Assembly (NCBI GenBank): GCA_002746645.1
Contig: PDPU01000033.1
Coordinates: forward strand, 1 to 64,000
Length of the DNA: 64,000 nt
Reading direction: 5' to 3'
DNA from: Gammaproteobacteria bacterium
GTDB lineage: Bacteria; Pseudomonadota; Gammaproteobacteria; Granulosicoccales; Granulosicoccaceae
The first letter of the stretch is position 1. Each line of letters begins with the position of its first letter. This document shows positions 1 through 10,060 of the stretch, in pieces. The translations under genes and the position numbers were made by a program. The notes below the pieces were generated by a model that saw nothing but the letters and a program-made list of their open reading frames with translations, ran no database searches and was not told the DNA's origin.

Positions 1-2049
1 GACGACAACCACAACGGCATCGATGACGCGATCGATGCGAGCGTGACCGGCGGCACCGACGCCAACAACGACGGCATCGACGATGCGCTCGCTGCAACGA
101 TCCTTGTCGATACCGATGGAGATGGCCTACCCGACAACACCGACAGCGATTCCGACAACGACGGCATCCCCGACAGCGTCGAAGGCAACACCGACAGCGA
201 TGGCGACGGCATCCTTGACTACCTCGACCGTGATTCCGACAACGATGGAGTCGCCGATGCGCTCGAAGGCACCGCCGACACCGACGGTGACGGCAAGCCC
301 GATTACCTCGATACCGACAGTGACAACGACGGCATGGCCGATGGCGTCGAAGCCGGCCTCGGTGGTACCGATGCCGACAATGACGGCATCGATGACGCGA
401 TCGACGCGAGTGTGACCGGTGGTACCGACGACAACAAGGACGGCATCGACGATGCCCTGGCTGCGACTGCTCTCGTCGATACCGATGGTGACGGTATCGT
501 CGATATTCGCGATGTCGACAGCGATGCCGACGGCGTGCCCGATGCCCTCGAAGGTACCATCGACACCGACGGTGACGGCATCCCCGATTACCTCGACACC
601 GACAGCGACAACGACGGCATTGCCGATGGCGTCGAAGCCGGCCTCGGTGGTACCGATACCGACAATGACGGCATCGATGACGCCATCGACGCGAGTGTGA
701 CCGGTGGCACCGACGACAACAACGATGGCATCGACGATGCGCTGGCCGCGACTGCTCTCGTCGATACCGATGGCGACGGCACGGCCGACATCCACGACCT
801 CGACAGCGATGCCGACGGCGTGTCCGATGCCCTCGAAGGCACCACCGACACCGACGGTGACGGCAAGCCCGACTACCTCGATACCGACAGTGAAAACGAC
901 GGCATTGCCGATGGCGTCGAAGCCGGCCTCGGTGGTACCGATGCCGACAATGACGGCATCGATGACGCCATCGATGCGAGCGTGACCGGTGGCACCGACG
1001 CCAACAACGACGGCATCGACGATGCGCTTGCTGCAACGGCCCTTGTCGATACCGATGGTGACGGTATCGTCGATATTCGCGATGTCGACAGCGATGCCGA
1101 CGGCGTGCCCGATGCACTCGAAGGCACCATCGACACCGACGGTGACGGCAAGCCCGACTACCTCGACACCGACAGTGACAACGACGGCATTGCCGATGGC
1201 GTCGAAGCCGGTCTCGGTGGTACCGATGCCGACAATGACGGCATCGATGACGCCATCGATGCGAGCGTGACCGGTGGTACCGACGACAACAATGACGGCA
1301 TCGACGATGCCCTGGCCGCGACTGCTCTCGTCGATACTGATGGTGACGGTATCGTCGACACTCGCGATGTCGACAGCGATGCCGACGGCGTGTCCGATGC
1401 CCTCGAAGGCACCACCGACACCGACGGTGACGGCAAGCCCGACTACCTCGATACCGACAGTGACAACGACGGCATGGCCGATGGCGTCGAAGCCGGCCTT
1501 GGTGGTACCGATGCCGACAATGACGGCATCGATGACGCCATCGATGCGAGCGTGACCGGTGGCACCGACGCCAACAACGACGGCATCGACGATGTCTTGG
1601 CCGCGACTGCTCTCGTCGATACCGATGGTGACGGTATCGTCGATATTCGCGATGTCGACAGCGATGCCGACGGCGTGCCCGATGCCCTCGAAGGCACCAT
1701 GCCGACGGCGACGGCATTGCGGATACTGATGAAAGTATCGGTGACGCCGATGGTGACGGCATCCCCGACAACATCGACAGCGATTCCGACAACGACGGCA
1801 TCCCCGACAGCGTCGAAGGCAACGCCGACAGCGATGGCGACGGCATCCCCGATTACCTTGATCGTGATTCCGACAACGACAAGGTTGCCGATGCCCTCGA
1901 AGGCGTCACCGACACCGACGGTGACGGCATGCCCGACTATCTCGACAGCGACAGTGACAACGACGGCATTGCCGATGGTATCGAAGTCGGTCTCGACGGC
2001 AAGGACGAGAACCACAACGGCATCGATGACGCGATCGACGCGAGCATGA
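1..2049 (+). CDS. Asp-rich TSP3-like calcium-binding repeat protein, 5' part (gene enters from left of window; frame lost near 1699)
   Basis: Open from base 1 ([18 protein letters not shown]...); dense DxDxDGxxD motifs in ~95-aa (285-bp) repeats. After ALEGT at ~1698 the frame becomes Thr/Pro/Ser-rich nonsense while the DxDGD pattern continues in another frame. Confidence 0.85.
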   Translation, partial: DDNHNGIDDAIDASVTGGTDANNDGIDDALAATILVDTDGDGLPDNTDSDSDNDGIPDSVEGNTDSDGDGILDYLDRDSDNDGVADALEGTADTDGDGKPDYLDTDSDNDGMADGVEAGLGGTDADNDGIDDAIDASVTGGTDDNKDGIDDALAATALVDTDGDGIVDIRDVDSDADGVPDALEGTIDTDGDGIPDYLDTDSDNDGIADGVEAGLGGTDTDNDGIDDAIDASVTGGTDDNNDGIDDALAATALVDTDGDGTADIHDLDSDADGVSDALEGTTDTDGDGKPDYLDTDSENDGIADGVEAGLGGTDADNDGIDDAIDASVTGGTDANNDGIDDALAATALVDTDGDGIVDIRDVDSDADGVPDALEGTIDTDGDGKPDYLDTDSDNDGIADGVEAGLGGTDADNDGIDDAIDASVTGGTDDNNDGIDDALAATALVDTDGDGIVDTRDVDSDADGVSDALEGTTDTDGDGKPDYLDTDSDNDGMADGVEAGLGGTDADNDGIDDAIDASVTGGTDANNDGIDDVLAATALVDTDGDGIVDIRDVDSDADGVPDALEGTMPTATALRILMKVSVTPMVTASPTTSTAIPTTTASPTASKATPTAMATASPITLIVIPTTTRLPMPSKASPTPTVTACPTISTATVTTTALPMVSKSVSTARTRTTTASMTRSTRA

Positions 2050-2560
2050 CCGGTGGCACCGACAACAACAACGACGGCATCGACGATGCCCTGGCCGCGA
2101 CTGCTCTCGTCGATACCGATGGCGACGGTGTCGTCGATGCGCGGGACGTCGACAGCGATGCCGATGGCGTGCCCGATGCCCTCGAAGGCACCGCCGACAC
2201 CGACGGTGACGGCAAGCCCGACTACCTCGACACCGACAGCGACAACGACGGCATGGCCGATGGTATCGAAGCCAGTCTCTCAGGCAAGGACGAGAACAAC
2301 AACGGCATCGATGACGCGATCGATGCGAGCGTGACCGGTGGCACCGATGCCAACAACGACGGCATCGACGATGCCCTGGCCGTGACTGCTCTCGTCGATA
2401 CCGATGGCGACGGTGTCGTCGATATGCGGGATGTCGACAGCGACGCCGATGGTGTGTCCGATTCCCTTGAAGGCGCCAACGACACTGACGGTGACGGCAC
2501 GCCCGACTACCTCGACACCGACAGCGATGCCGACGATATCTCCGATGCGCTGGAAGCAGC
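1..2560 (+). repeat. 285-bp (95-aa) tandem coding repeats with high nucleotide similarity, interrupted by a different ~200-bp segment around 1700-1930
   Basis: Decoy ORFs recur at exactly 285-bp spacing (419/704/989/1274 on +; 303/588/873/1158/1443 and 1937/2222 on -), and the sequence blocks are visibly near-identical. Confidence 0.85.
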
Positions 2561-3881
2561 GACTGCTTCGGGTACAACCATCGTCGATGGCAGTAACCTG
2601 CCTGATACCGATGGTGACGGCATACCTGACTACCTCGATACCGACTCCGACAACGATGGCCTGACCGACGCTCTGGAGGGCACCCTCGACACCGACGGCG
2701 ACGGCACGATCAACGCGCTGGATACCGACTCCGACAACGATGGCGTATCCGATGCACTTGAAGGCGAGAAAGACCTCGATGGTGATGGCGTGGTCGATTA
2801 CGTCGATACTGACAACACTACGGTCGATTCCGACGGCGACGGCATTGCCGACGTGCTCGAGTCGCGCGAGGACAGCGACGGCGATGGCGTCATCGATGCG
2901 CAGGATCTCGATTCCGACAACGACGGGGTACCCGACAGCGTCGAAGGTACGCGGGACAGCGACGGCGATGGCATCATCGATGCGCTGGATCTCGATTCCG
3001 ACAACGACGGCGTCAGCGATATCGTCGAATCCGGCGGAGAGGACAGCAACGGCGATGGCCGTGTCGACGACATGCGCGACAGTGACAGCGACGGCATCGA
3101 TGACGGCGTCGAAATCGCCCCGCTCGCCAAACCAGACAGCGACAATGACGGTGTGCGCGATGCACTCGACCTCGACTCCGACAACGACGGTCTGACCGAC
3201 ATCATCGAGGCAGCAGGTGTCACCGCCGACAGCGACGGTGATGGTCGTGTCGATGCGTTCCTCGACGCCAATGGCGACGGCATCGACGATGCACTCGGAC
3301 TCGCCGCCGTGGTACCGAACGATACGGACGTCGATGGCGTGCCGGACTACCTCGATCTCGATACCGACAACGACGGCATCAGCGACCTGGCCGAGGCCGC
3401 TGCACCCGACATGGCGCTGCTCGATGCCAATGGCGACGGCATCATCGATGCGCTGGCCGACAGCGATGGCGACGGGATTGTGGATTCAGTCGACGTCGAC
3501 CAGACCGGTGGCAGCGACGCCGACAGCGACGGCATCGACGACAGTGCCGACATCGACTTCGTGGTCGGTGCCGATGCACTCGACAGCGATGGCGACGGCA
3601 TCATCGATGCCCGCGATGTCGATCACGATGGCGACGGCATGATCGACCTCCTCGGCGACGCGCCGCTGCTCGGCAGCGCGCTTCCCGACGTCGATGCCAA
3701 CGGCACACCCGATGTCATGGAGGCCAACGGTTTCATCACGACCGGTACCCAGGGGCACGGCTGCTCGATCGGTACGCTCAGCAAGCGCTTTGACCCGCTG
3801 TTTGCCCTGCTGTTGCTGTCGATGATTCCGATGTACTACCGCCGACACCAACGCCCCGCTGCACACGGAGACAAGGCATGA
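1929..3881 (+). CDS. TSP3-like calcium-binding repeat protein, 3' part with C-terminal anchor-like tail (coding pattern begins about 1701)
   Basis: Continuation of [19 protein letters not shown] repeats in frame 3; C-terminus [34 protein letters not shown] = Gly-Cys motif, hydrophobic helix, basic cluster. Confidence 0.85.
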   Translation: MPDYLDSDSDNDGIADGIEVGLDGKDENHNGIDDAIDASMTGGTDNNNDGIDDALAATALVDTDGDGVVDARDVDSDADGVPDALEGTADTDGDGKPDYLDTDSDNDGMADGIEASLSGKDENNNGIDDAIDASVTGGTDANNDGIDDALAVTALVDTDGDGVVDMRDVDSDADGVSDSLEGANDTDGDGTPDYLDTDSDADDISDALEAATASGTTIVDGSNLPDTDGDGIPDYLDTDSDNDGLTDALEGTLDTDGDGTINALDTDSDNDGVSDALEGEKDLDGDGVVDYVDTDNTTVDSDGDGIADVLESREDSDGDGVIDAQDLDSDNDGVPDSVEGTRDSDGDGIIDALDLDSDNDGVSDIVESGGEDSNGDGRVDDMRDSDSDGIDDGVEIAPLAKPDSDNDGVRDALDLDSDNDGLTDIIEAAGVTADSDGDGRVDAFLDANGDGIDDALGLAAVVPNDTDVDGVPDYLDLDTDNDGISDLAEAAAPDMALLDANGDGIIDALADSDGDGIVDSVDVDQTGGSDADSDGIDDSADIDFVVGADALDSDGDGIIDARDVDHDGDGMIDLLGDAPLLGSALPDVDANGTPDVMEANGFITTGTQGHGCSIGTLSKRFDPLFALLLLSMIPMYYRRHQRPAAHGDKA

Positions 3882-5092
3882 CTTCCCGTAACCGACACGC
3901 AGTGCGAAATACCTCGCGGCACCCACTGATTCTCGCCACCATCTCCGCGCTGGCACTGAATGGCCTGGTGATGACCAGTCAGGCTGCCAGCGAAGTGCCA
4001 GGTTATGACACATTGCGTCGACACGTCTACGTGGGTGTCGGCGTCGGTGCAAGTGATCTCGAACCGGACACCGGAAACGTGCCCGGTACCGAGGTCACCG
4101 AGTCAGGCGATACCGGCATGCAGCTCACCATCGGCATGGACATCAATCGTCTGTTCTCCGTCGAAGGACACGTCTCCGACCTCGGCGCAGCCACGGTCGG
4201 CTCGAGCAGTGACATCAACAACGGCAGCATCAGCTATTCGGTCCTCGGCGCCAGTGCGCTCATGCACGCAGGTGGCGCGCGCGATCGTTTCAAACGCCGC
4301 GGCGTCAGTCCCTACCTCAGGGCCGGCCTTGGTGTATTGCAGAACGATGCCGATGAATCGGTGCGCTACCGACAGAAGAACGGCACACATCTGATGCTCG
4401 GCCTCGGCCTTCAGGCCGCTCACCGTTCAGGATTCGCTGCTCGCGGTGAAGTGATTTCGTTCGAGGGCGATGCGACCTACATGCAGCTCGGCCTTGTCTA
4501 CCGTTTCGGCGCTACCGACAAACGGCACCATCAGCCGATCGCCGCGACCGAGCATGATGACAGCAACAGCACCGCCACCACCACAACAGCCGCAGGCACT
4601 GTCCAAGCACCGCGCACGCTTGCGACGGTGGCCCCTGTCGCTGCCGTCGTGATTGCCGACAGTGATCATGATGGCGTGGTGGATGCCGAAGACCAATGCC
4701 CCGGCACCGACACCATGCTGATGGTCGATGAGGCTGGCTGTGCGCTCTACGTCGGCACCATCGAAGTTGTGAACTTCCATTCGAACTCGGACACTCTCAC
4801 CATCGAGGCCACGTCGATTCTCGATGAAGTCGTGACCGTTCTGAATCGTTACCCGAACGCGAGCATCGAGATTGCTGCACACACCGACAGTATCGGCGAG
4901 GCCAGCTACAACCAGCAGCTGTCCGAACGCCGCTCGGCAGCGGTACGAGAGTACCTCGTGAAGAACGGCATTCGACCTGAAGCATTGACGACCGTCGCCT
5001 GGGGCGAGAAACGTCCGATCGCAAACAACATGTATGCTCCCGGACGCGCGAAGAATCGTCGCGTCGAACTGACGCAGAGACGCGGCGAGTGA
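3878..5092 (+). CDS. OmpA-family outer membrane protein: N-terminal beta-barrel-like region, one TSP3 motif, C-terminal OmpA peptidoglycan-binding domain
   Basis: DSDHDGVVDAEDQCPGT followed by IEVVNFHSNSDTL...IEIAAHTDSIGEASYNQQLSERRSAAVREYLVKNGI...NRRVELTQR. Start overlaps upstream stop (ATGA, 3878-3881). Confidence 0.88.
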   Translation: MTSRNRHAVRNTSRHPLILATISALALNGLVMTSQAASEVPGYDTLRRHVYVGVGVGASDLEPDTGNVPGTEVTESGDTGMQLTIGMDINRLFSVEGHVSDLGAATVGSSSDINNGSISYSVLGASALMHAGGARDRFKRRGVSPYLRAGLGVLQNDADESVRYRQKNGTHLMLGLGLQAAHRSGFAARGEVISFEGDATYMQLGLVYRFGATDKRHHQPIAATEHDDSNSTATTTTAAGTVQAPRTLATVAPVAAVVIADSDHDGVVDAEDQCPGTDTMLMVDEAGCALYVGTIEVVNFHSNSDTLTIEATSILDEVVTVLNRYPNASIEIAAHTDSIGEASYNQQLSERRSAAVREYLVKNGIRPEALTTVAWGEKRPIANNMYAPGRAKNRRVELTQRRGE

Positions 5093-5105
5093 TCCGTGAG
5101 CTGTC

Positions 5106-5981
5106 TCAGCTCGGCATCGTGATGCCACGCTGGCGGCAGGCCTGTTGCAGCGTGTTGTGCAGAAGACAGGCAATCGTCATCGGCCCCACACCACCCGGTA
5201 CCGGCGTGATCGCACCCGCAATGTCACGGGCCGTCGAGTAATCGACGTCTCCCACGAGCTTCTTCGTGCCATCCCGCTCGATGCGGTTGATACCGACGTC
5301 GATGACCGTGGCACCGGGCTTGACCCAACTGCCCGGAATCATTTCCGGACGACCGACCGCGGCAACCAGAATGTCGGCATTCCTGCAAAGATTCTCGAGA
5401 TCCCGTGAGCGCGAGTGTGCAATGGTGACGGTGCAGTTCTCCGCAAGAAGCAGGGCTGCCATCGGCTTACCGACGATGTTCGAGCGTCCGACGATCAGGG
5501 CATTGAGGCCGGAGAGCTCGCCCAGCTGGTCCTTGAGCATCATCAGGCAGCCCAGCGGCGTGCAGGGCACCACGCCTTCGGCCCCCATCCAGAGCCTCGC
5601 CACATTGGCAAGGTGAAAGCCATCCACATCCTTGTCCTCGGCAATCGCATTGATGACCTTGTCCTTGTCGATATGCTCCGGGAGCGGCAGCTGCACGAGA
5701 ATGCCGTTGACTGCATCATCGACATTGAGTCTGTCGATCAATGCGAGAAGATCGGTTTCGGACGTGTCCGCGGCGAGCTTGTGTTCGAACGACTGCATGC
5801 CCACCTCGACGGTCTGGCGCCCCTTGTTGCGAACATAGACCTCGCTTGCCGGGTCTTCGCCCACCAGCACCACCGCGAGACCGGGCACAAAGGAATGTTC
5901 CTGCTTCAGCTTCGCCACCCTTGCAGCAATATCCTGCCTGAGGTTCGCGGCGAAGGCCTTGCCATCGATCACCTTGCTCAT
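5106..5981 (-). CDS. folD: Bifunctional methylenetetrahydrofolate dehydrogenase/methenyltetrahydrofolate cyclohydrolase
   Basis: [16 protein letters not shown]...[20 protein letters not shown]...VDGFHLANV...[15 protein letters not shown]; start at MSKV. Confidence 0.95.
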   Translation of the reverse strand: MSKVIDGKAFAANLRQDIAARVAKLKQEHSFVPGLAVVLVGEDPASEVYVRNKGRQTVEVGMQSFEHKLAADTSETDLLALIDRLNVDDAVNGILVQLPLPEHIDKDKVINAIAEDKDVDGFHLANVARLWMGAEGVVPCTPLGCLMMLKDQLGELSGLNALIVGRSNIVGKPMAALLLAENCTVTIAHSRSRDLENLCRNADILVAAVGRPEMIPGSWVKPGATVIDVGINRIERDGTKKLVGDVDYSTARDIAGAITPVPGGVGPMTIACLLHNTLQQACRQRGITMPS

Positions 5982-6119
5982 GTGCTCACAGCTCCGGGTT
6001 TCCGAATTGGCTCGGGTTGTTCCAGGAACAGCCCTGATCACGCGATGGTAACAGTTGATGGGTAGACAGGTTTCACAAACTCTCGGACAAGAAGCAGGCA
6101 GGATAGAGCATCAACGCAC

Positions 6120-6125
6120 TATAAT
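6120..6125 (+). promoter_or_regulatory. Possible sigma70 -10 box upstream of the lipoprotein gene
   Basis: Exact TATAAT about 45 bp before the ATG at 6171; no strong -35 recognised. Confidence 0.35.
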
Positions 6126-6170
6126 CGGAAACATGGAGAACCAAAGCGGCATTCGCCCGGGAGCCTGTCC

Positions 6171-7046
6171 ATGCAACAGTTTCATGCCCTGAAATCAAGT
6201 CTGCTGGCCAGCCTGCTGGTGATGCTGGTCGGTTGTGGATCTTCCGGCAACGACACCACCACACCGGCTCAGGAAGATGACTCGGGCGCACTGGACGACG
6301 GGAACACGTCGGAAGGACCGGCAAACGGTGGATCGTCAGACGAGACATCCTCGACGGGAGAATCCTCGGACGGCAAGCCCTCGGATGAAGAACCTTCGGG
6401 CGAAGAGTCTTCGGACGGAGAATCCTCCAACGAAGAGTCCACAACGGAAAAGCCCGCCGATGATGCGCCTGACGTGAGTTTCGGTGACAATTCAAGCGCG
6501 GCCGCGATTCATGGCCATGCCGTGCAACTGGCGCTGGCACAGCTCGTGGAACTCAATCGGGCGATCAGCGAAGGGCGAGAACTGACGACGGCCGAGTCAA
6601 CCTGCCTGGCAGGCTACGATGCGTCGCTCGGTGCGCCTCTGCTTGCCATCGACTGTGGCGATGCGACAGCACTGACATCGCCCCTGAACGCGACCATCCA
6701 ACTGCGAAGTGCAGCCGTTCACGACACGTCAGGCTGCAGGGCTTCCCTGCAAGGCCTCGGCAGTGACGGATGTTCGCTCAGCGTCATCGATGCAACCATT
6801 ACCCAGCAATGGTCCACACCGACCAGCGGTTTGCCGCAGCCGTACGCCAGCGGCCAGCTGATTGTCGATGATGCGTCACGCACGCTGACCGTCAAGAGCA
6901 TTGACGGCAACGACCTGACGACGCCCTTCGAATGCAACGTGAGCCTCGACGGCGGTGCCATGAGTTCACCCAGTGGCAGTCCTTGCACCAGCGATCTCGC
7001 ACGCATCGAGGAACGGCTGCAGGCACTGCTCGCAAGCCCGGAATAA
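6171..7046 (+). CDS. Putative lipoprotein of unknown function with Ser/Glu-rich linker
   Basis: Signal peptide with lipobox LVGC; low-complexity segment SSDETSSTGESSDGKPSDEEPSGEESSDGESSNEES; no family recognised for the C-terminal domain. Confidence 0.7.
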   Translation: MQQFHALKSSLLASLLVMLVGCGSSGNDTTTPAQEDDSGALDDGNTSEGPANGGSSDETSSTGESSDGKPSDEEPSGEESSDGESSNEESTTEKPADDAPDVSFGDNSSAAAIHGHAVQLALAQLVELNRAISEGRELTTAESTCLAGYDASLGAPLLAIDCGDATALTSPLNATIQLRSAAVHDTSGCRASLQGLGSDGCSLSVIDATITQQWSTPTSGLPQPYASGQLIVDDASRTLTVKSIDGNDLTTPFECNVSLDGGAMSSPSGSPCTSDLARIEERLQALLASPE

Positions 7047-7095
7047 AGTAGTCGTCGGCGCGGGCACTCGAAGCCGGATGTACGTCAGGCCCCGT

Positions 7096-8118
7096 TCAGA
7101 CCAGTAGTCGTGCCGCGCCAACGAGTGCCGGGTATGGCGAGTGGATGACGAAGGTGGGTACCTTCTCGACGTAGGTGCGCATGCGGCCCTTGTCCTCGAA
7201 ACTCTCGCGGAAGGCCGATTGTGCAAACCACTCTCCGAAGCGTGGCACCACACCACCGCCGATGAAGAGCCCGCCCTCGGCACCGAGAGTGAGCACGAGG
7301 TTGCTCGCAACATTGCCGAGGAGCGAGGCAAACATCTCCATCGCTTCAAGACAATACGGATCACCTTCCTCGAGGGCGAGCCGGGTGATGTCGGCAGGCG
7401 TATATGGCTGCACTTCAAGCCCATCGATGGCCTGAAGCGATTCGACGATGTTGCGCAGCCCCGGCCCCGACAGGAAACGTTCGGCCGAGACGTGCCGGAA
7501 CCTCTCATGAAGTTTCCGGTAGACGGCAAATTCCCGATCGGTGCGAAGCGACATCGTCACATGGCCGCCCTCGCCCTGCAAGGCAGTCCAGTGCGAACCG
7601 CAGGGAATCAGGCCTGAAACACCAAGCCCGGTACCCGCTCCCACGATGCCGATGGCATGCTGCTCGACGGCTTCTCCGCCGCCGACCTTCTGCAGTTCAT
7701 CGTCGGGAAGATGCGGCACCGAGAGCGCCAGCGCGGTGAAGTCATTGACCACATGCAGCCGACTGATGCCGAGTTGTCGACGCGTTTCCTCGACCGAAAA
7801 GCTCCAGGGGTTGTTGGTGAGATTGACCCGATCCCCCGTGACCGGTGTGGCCACGGCGATGGCCGCAACATCGATTTTCGTGTTCTCGTGCTCGGCGAGG
7901 TAGATCTTCACGGCCGAGGCGAGATCGGGAAAGTCATCAGTGCTGAGCGTACTGCTCGCGAACGGCTTGTCGTCTTCGTCAAGCAGAGCGAAGCGTGCAT
8001 TGGTGCCGCCGACATCGCCTACCAACCTTGGTGTGGGTCGGTGTTCGGCACTGACCGGTGCATCGATCGAATCCCTGGATACAGCCATGAGTGAAAACCC
8101 GTTGAGGCGTGAAAACAC
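7096..8118 (-). CDS. glk: Glucokinase
   Basis: RLVGDVGGTNARFALLDE, VVNDFTALALSVP, GAGTGLGVSGLI, GEGGHVTMSLRTDRE; start possibly 8088. Confidence 0.9.
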   Translation of the reverse strand: MFSRLNGFSLMAVSRDSIDAPVSAEHRPTPRLVGDVGGTNARFALLDEDDKPFASSTLSTDDFPDLASAVKIYLAEHENTKIDVAAIAVATPVTGDRVNLTNNPWSFSVEETRRQLGISRLHVVNDFTALALSVPHLPDDELQKVGGGEAVEQHAIGIVGAGTGLGVSGLIPCGSHWTALQGEGGHVTMSLRTDREFAVYRKLHERFRHVSAERFLSGPGLRNIVESLQAIDGLEVQPYTPADITRLALEEGDPYCLEAMEMFASLLGNVASNLVLTLGAEGGLFIGGGVVPRFGEWFAQSAFRESFEDKGRMRTYVEKVPTFVIHSPYPALVGAARLLV

Positions 8119-8186
8119 GCGGTGGAGTCATCAATTCTATCCGCAACGCTTGCATCTGGCGTCGCCAGTGGTTATTACTACCATCA

Positions 8187-9065
8187 ATGAGTGAAAGCAA
8201 TCCACCTTCCAGTCCCGCCTTCGGCGATTCGTCCCCCTGCCGTCCAACACCGGCAGACCCTGCCGAGACAGCGGCCGCCGCCCCCGTCATCGACATTCGC
8301 AACCTGCACAAGAGCTACGGCCAGCTCGAAGTGCTCAAGGGCGTCGACATCACCGCACCGACCGGCCATGTGGTGTCGCTGATCGGCTCTTCGGGTTCCG
8401 GCAAATCCACCCTGCTCCGCTGCTGCAACCTGCTCGAGCACAGCCAGGAGGGCGAGGTGATCTTCTGCGGCGAACCGGTGCGCTGGAAGGGCAAGGGGCT
8501 CCACCGGCACCCGGGCGACCGGAAGCAGATGATCCGCATCCGCACACGGCTCTCGATGGTGTTCCAGCAGTTCAACCTCTGGTCTCACATGAGCATTCTG
8601 CAGAACGTCATGGAGGCTCCCGTGACGGCACTCGGGCGTGATCGGGACGAGGTCGAGGAAAGCGCGCGGCACTATCTCGACAAGGTGGGCATCGGCGACA
8701 AGTGTGACGCGTATCCCGCACAGCTCTCGGGCGGACAGCAGCAGCGTGCAGCCATTGCCCGGGCGCTCTGCATGGAGCCTCAGGCCATTCTCTTCGACGA
8801 ACCGACATCGGCGCTTGACCCGGAACTCGAGCAGGAAGTCGTGAAGGTCATCAAGGATCTCGCCACGGAAGGGCGCACCATGATCATCGTCACCCATGAC
8901 ATGAAGCTGGCGGCCGACACGAGCGACCACGTCGTCTTCCTGCATCAGGGTATGATTGAGGAGGAAGGATCGCCCGAGCGGCTCTTCGGGCAGCCTGAAT
9001 CCGAACGACTGCGGGGCTTTCTTTCGGCGACTTGTCGCTCTGGAGGCAACCCGTCAGCTCGCTGA
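8187..9065 (+). CDS. Polar amino acid ABC transporter ATP-binding protein (HisP/GlnQ/AotP-like)
   Basis: Walker A GSSGSGKSTLLRCCNLLE, signature LSGGQQQRAAIARAL, Walker B AILFDEPTSALDPE. Confidence 0.9.
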   Translation: MSESNPPSSPAFGDSSPCRPTPADPAETAAAAPVIDIRNLHKSYGQLEVLKGVDITAPTGHVVSLIGSSGSGKSTLLRCCNLLEHSQEGEVIFCGEPVRWKGKGLHRHPGDRKQMIRIRTRLSMVFQQFNLWSHMSILQNVMEAPVTALGRDRDEVEESARHYLDKVGIGDKCDAYPAQLSGGQQQRAAIARALCMEPQAILFDEPTSALDPELEQEVVKVIKDLATEGRTMIIVTHDMKLAADTSDHVVFLHQGMIEEEGSPERLFGQPESERLRGFLSATCRSGGNPSAR

Positions 9066-9196
9066 AGCAGTCCGTCGATGCAGCGGGGCAACCCTTGATT
9101 TCACCGGGGCAACTCGGCACACAGTTTCCGGGTCCGGCCTCGGAAAACCACAACCAGAAAACCACCACCAACCACCAGAATTTCAGAGGAGTCCTG

Positions 9197-9922
9197 ATGA
9201 AGAAGATCACCACCGCCGCCGCCCTTGCGGCCGCATTGATGACGGCAGCAGGCGTCCAGGCCGCCGACGTGGTGCGCCTTGGCACCGAGGGTGCCTATCC
9301 TCCCTACAACTACATCGATGACCACGGCAAGGTTGCCGGCTTCGAGCGTGATCTCGGCGACGAACTCTGCAAGCGCGCCGAACTCACCTGCGAGTGGGTC
9401 ACCAACGAATGGGATTCGATCATCCCGAACCTCGTCTCGGGCAACTATGACGTCATCATCGCCGGCATGTCCATTACCGACGAACGCGATGAAGTCATCG
9501 ATTTCACTCAGGCCTATACCCTGCCGGATCCTTCGGCCTACGTTGCAGGCGACGCCGATCTCGATCTCGACTCGGCCGTGATCGCCGCGCAGGCGGGCAC
9601 CATCCAGGCCTCGCACGTGGCATCCATGGGTAACGACCTCATCGAGTTCGCCACCCCCGAGGAAACCGTCGCTGCCGTCAAGAACGGCGAAGCCGATGCT
9701 GCCCTCGCCGACCAGGCCTTCCTCGTACCACTGGTCGAGGCCGACCCCGACATCGTCATGCTCGAGAAGGTCGAGATTCTCGGTGACGGCATCGGCCTCG
9801 GGCTCCGCGAAAGCGACGGCGAACTCCGTGAAAAGTTCGATGCCGCGATCCAGTCCATGAAGGACGATGGCTCGCTCAACGCGATGATCGGCAAGTGGCT
9901 TCCCGAAGCGATGCTGTTCTGA
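9197..9922 (+). CDS. Polar (basic) amino acid ABC transporter substrate-binding protein
   Basis: MKKITTAAALAAALMTAAGVQAADVVRLGTEGAYPPYNYIDDHGKVAGFERDLGDELC; ArtJ/HisJ/AotJ-like. Confidence 0.92.
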   Translation: MKKITTAAALAAALMTAAGVQAADVVRLGTEGAYPPYNYIDDHGKVAGFERDLGDELCKRAELTCEWVTNEWDSIIPNLVSGNYDVIIAGMSITDERDEVIDFTQAYTLPDPSAYVAGDADLDLDSAVIAAQAGTIQASHVASMGNDLIEFATPEETVAAVKNGEADAALADQAFLVPLVEADPDIVMLEKVEILGDGIGLGLRESDGELREKFDAAIQSMKDDGSLNAMIGKWLPEAMLF

Positions 9923-9941
9923 TTCGGCGGGCAACTTCCGG

Positions 9942-9960
9942 CGCACCCCGGCGGGGTGCG
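9942..9960 (+). promoter_or_regulatory. Intra-operonic GC-rich hairpin (8-bp stem, 3-nt loop) after the binding-protein gene
   Basis: CGCACCCC-GGC-GGGGTGCG located 20 bp after the stop codon and upstream of the permease gene. Confidence 0.65.
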
Positions 9961-10060
9961 TGTTGCTCGTGGCGGCGGCCAGCAGTGCACGACCTGATGG
10001 TGCACGATCCAGCGCTGCCGCCGCCCGAACCTGGCTTCAGACCGATGAAGAACACCTCTC

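Noticed and set aside
83-3642. Many overlapping 92-223 aa ORFs on both strands inside the TSP3 repeat gene
   Set aside because: They are frame shadows of the DxDxDG repeats: spaced exactly 285 bp, low-complexity Ser/Thr/Pro/Met translations, no independent start signals.
1-3881. RTX toxin/adhesin
   Set aside because: Repeats are DxDxDGxxD (TSP3-like), not the GGxGxDxUx nonapeptide of RTX proteins.
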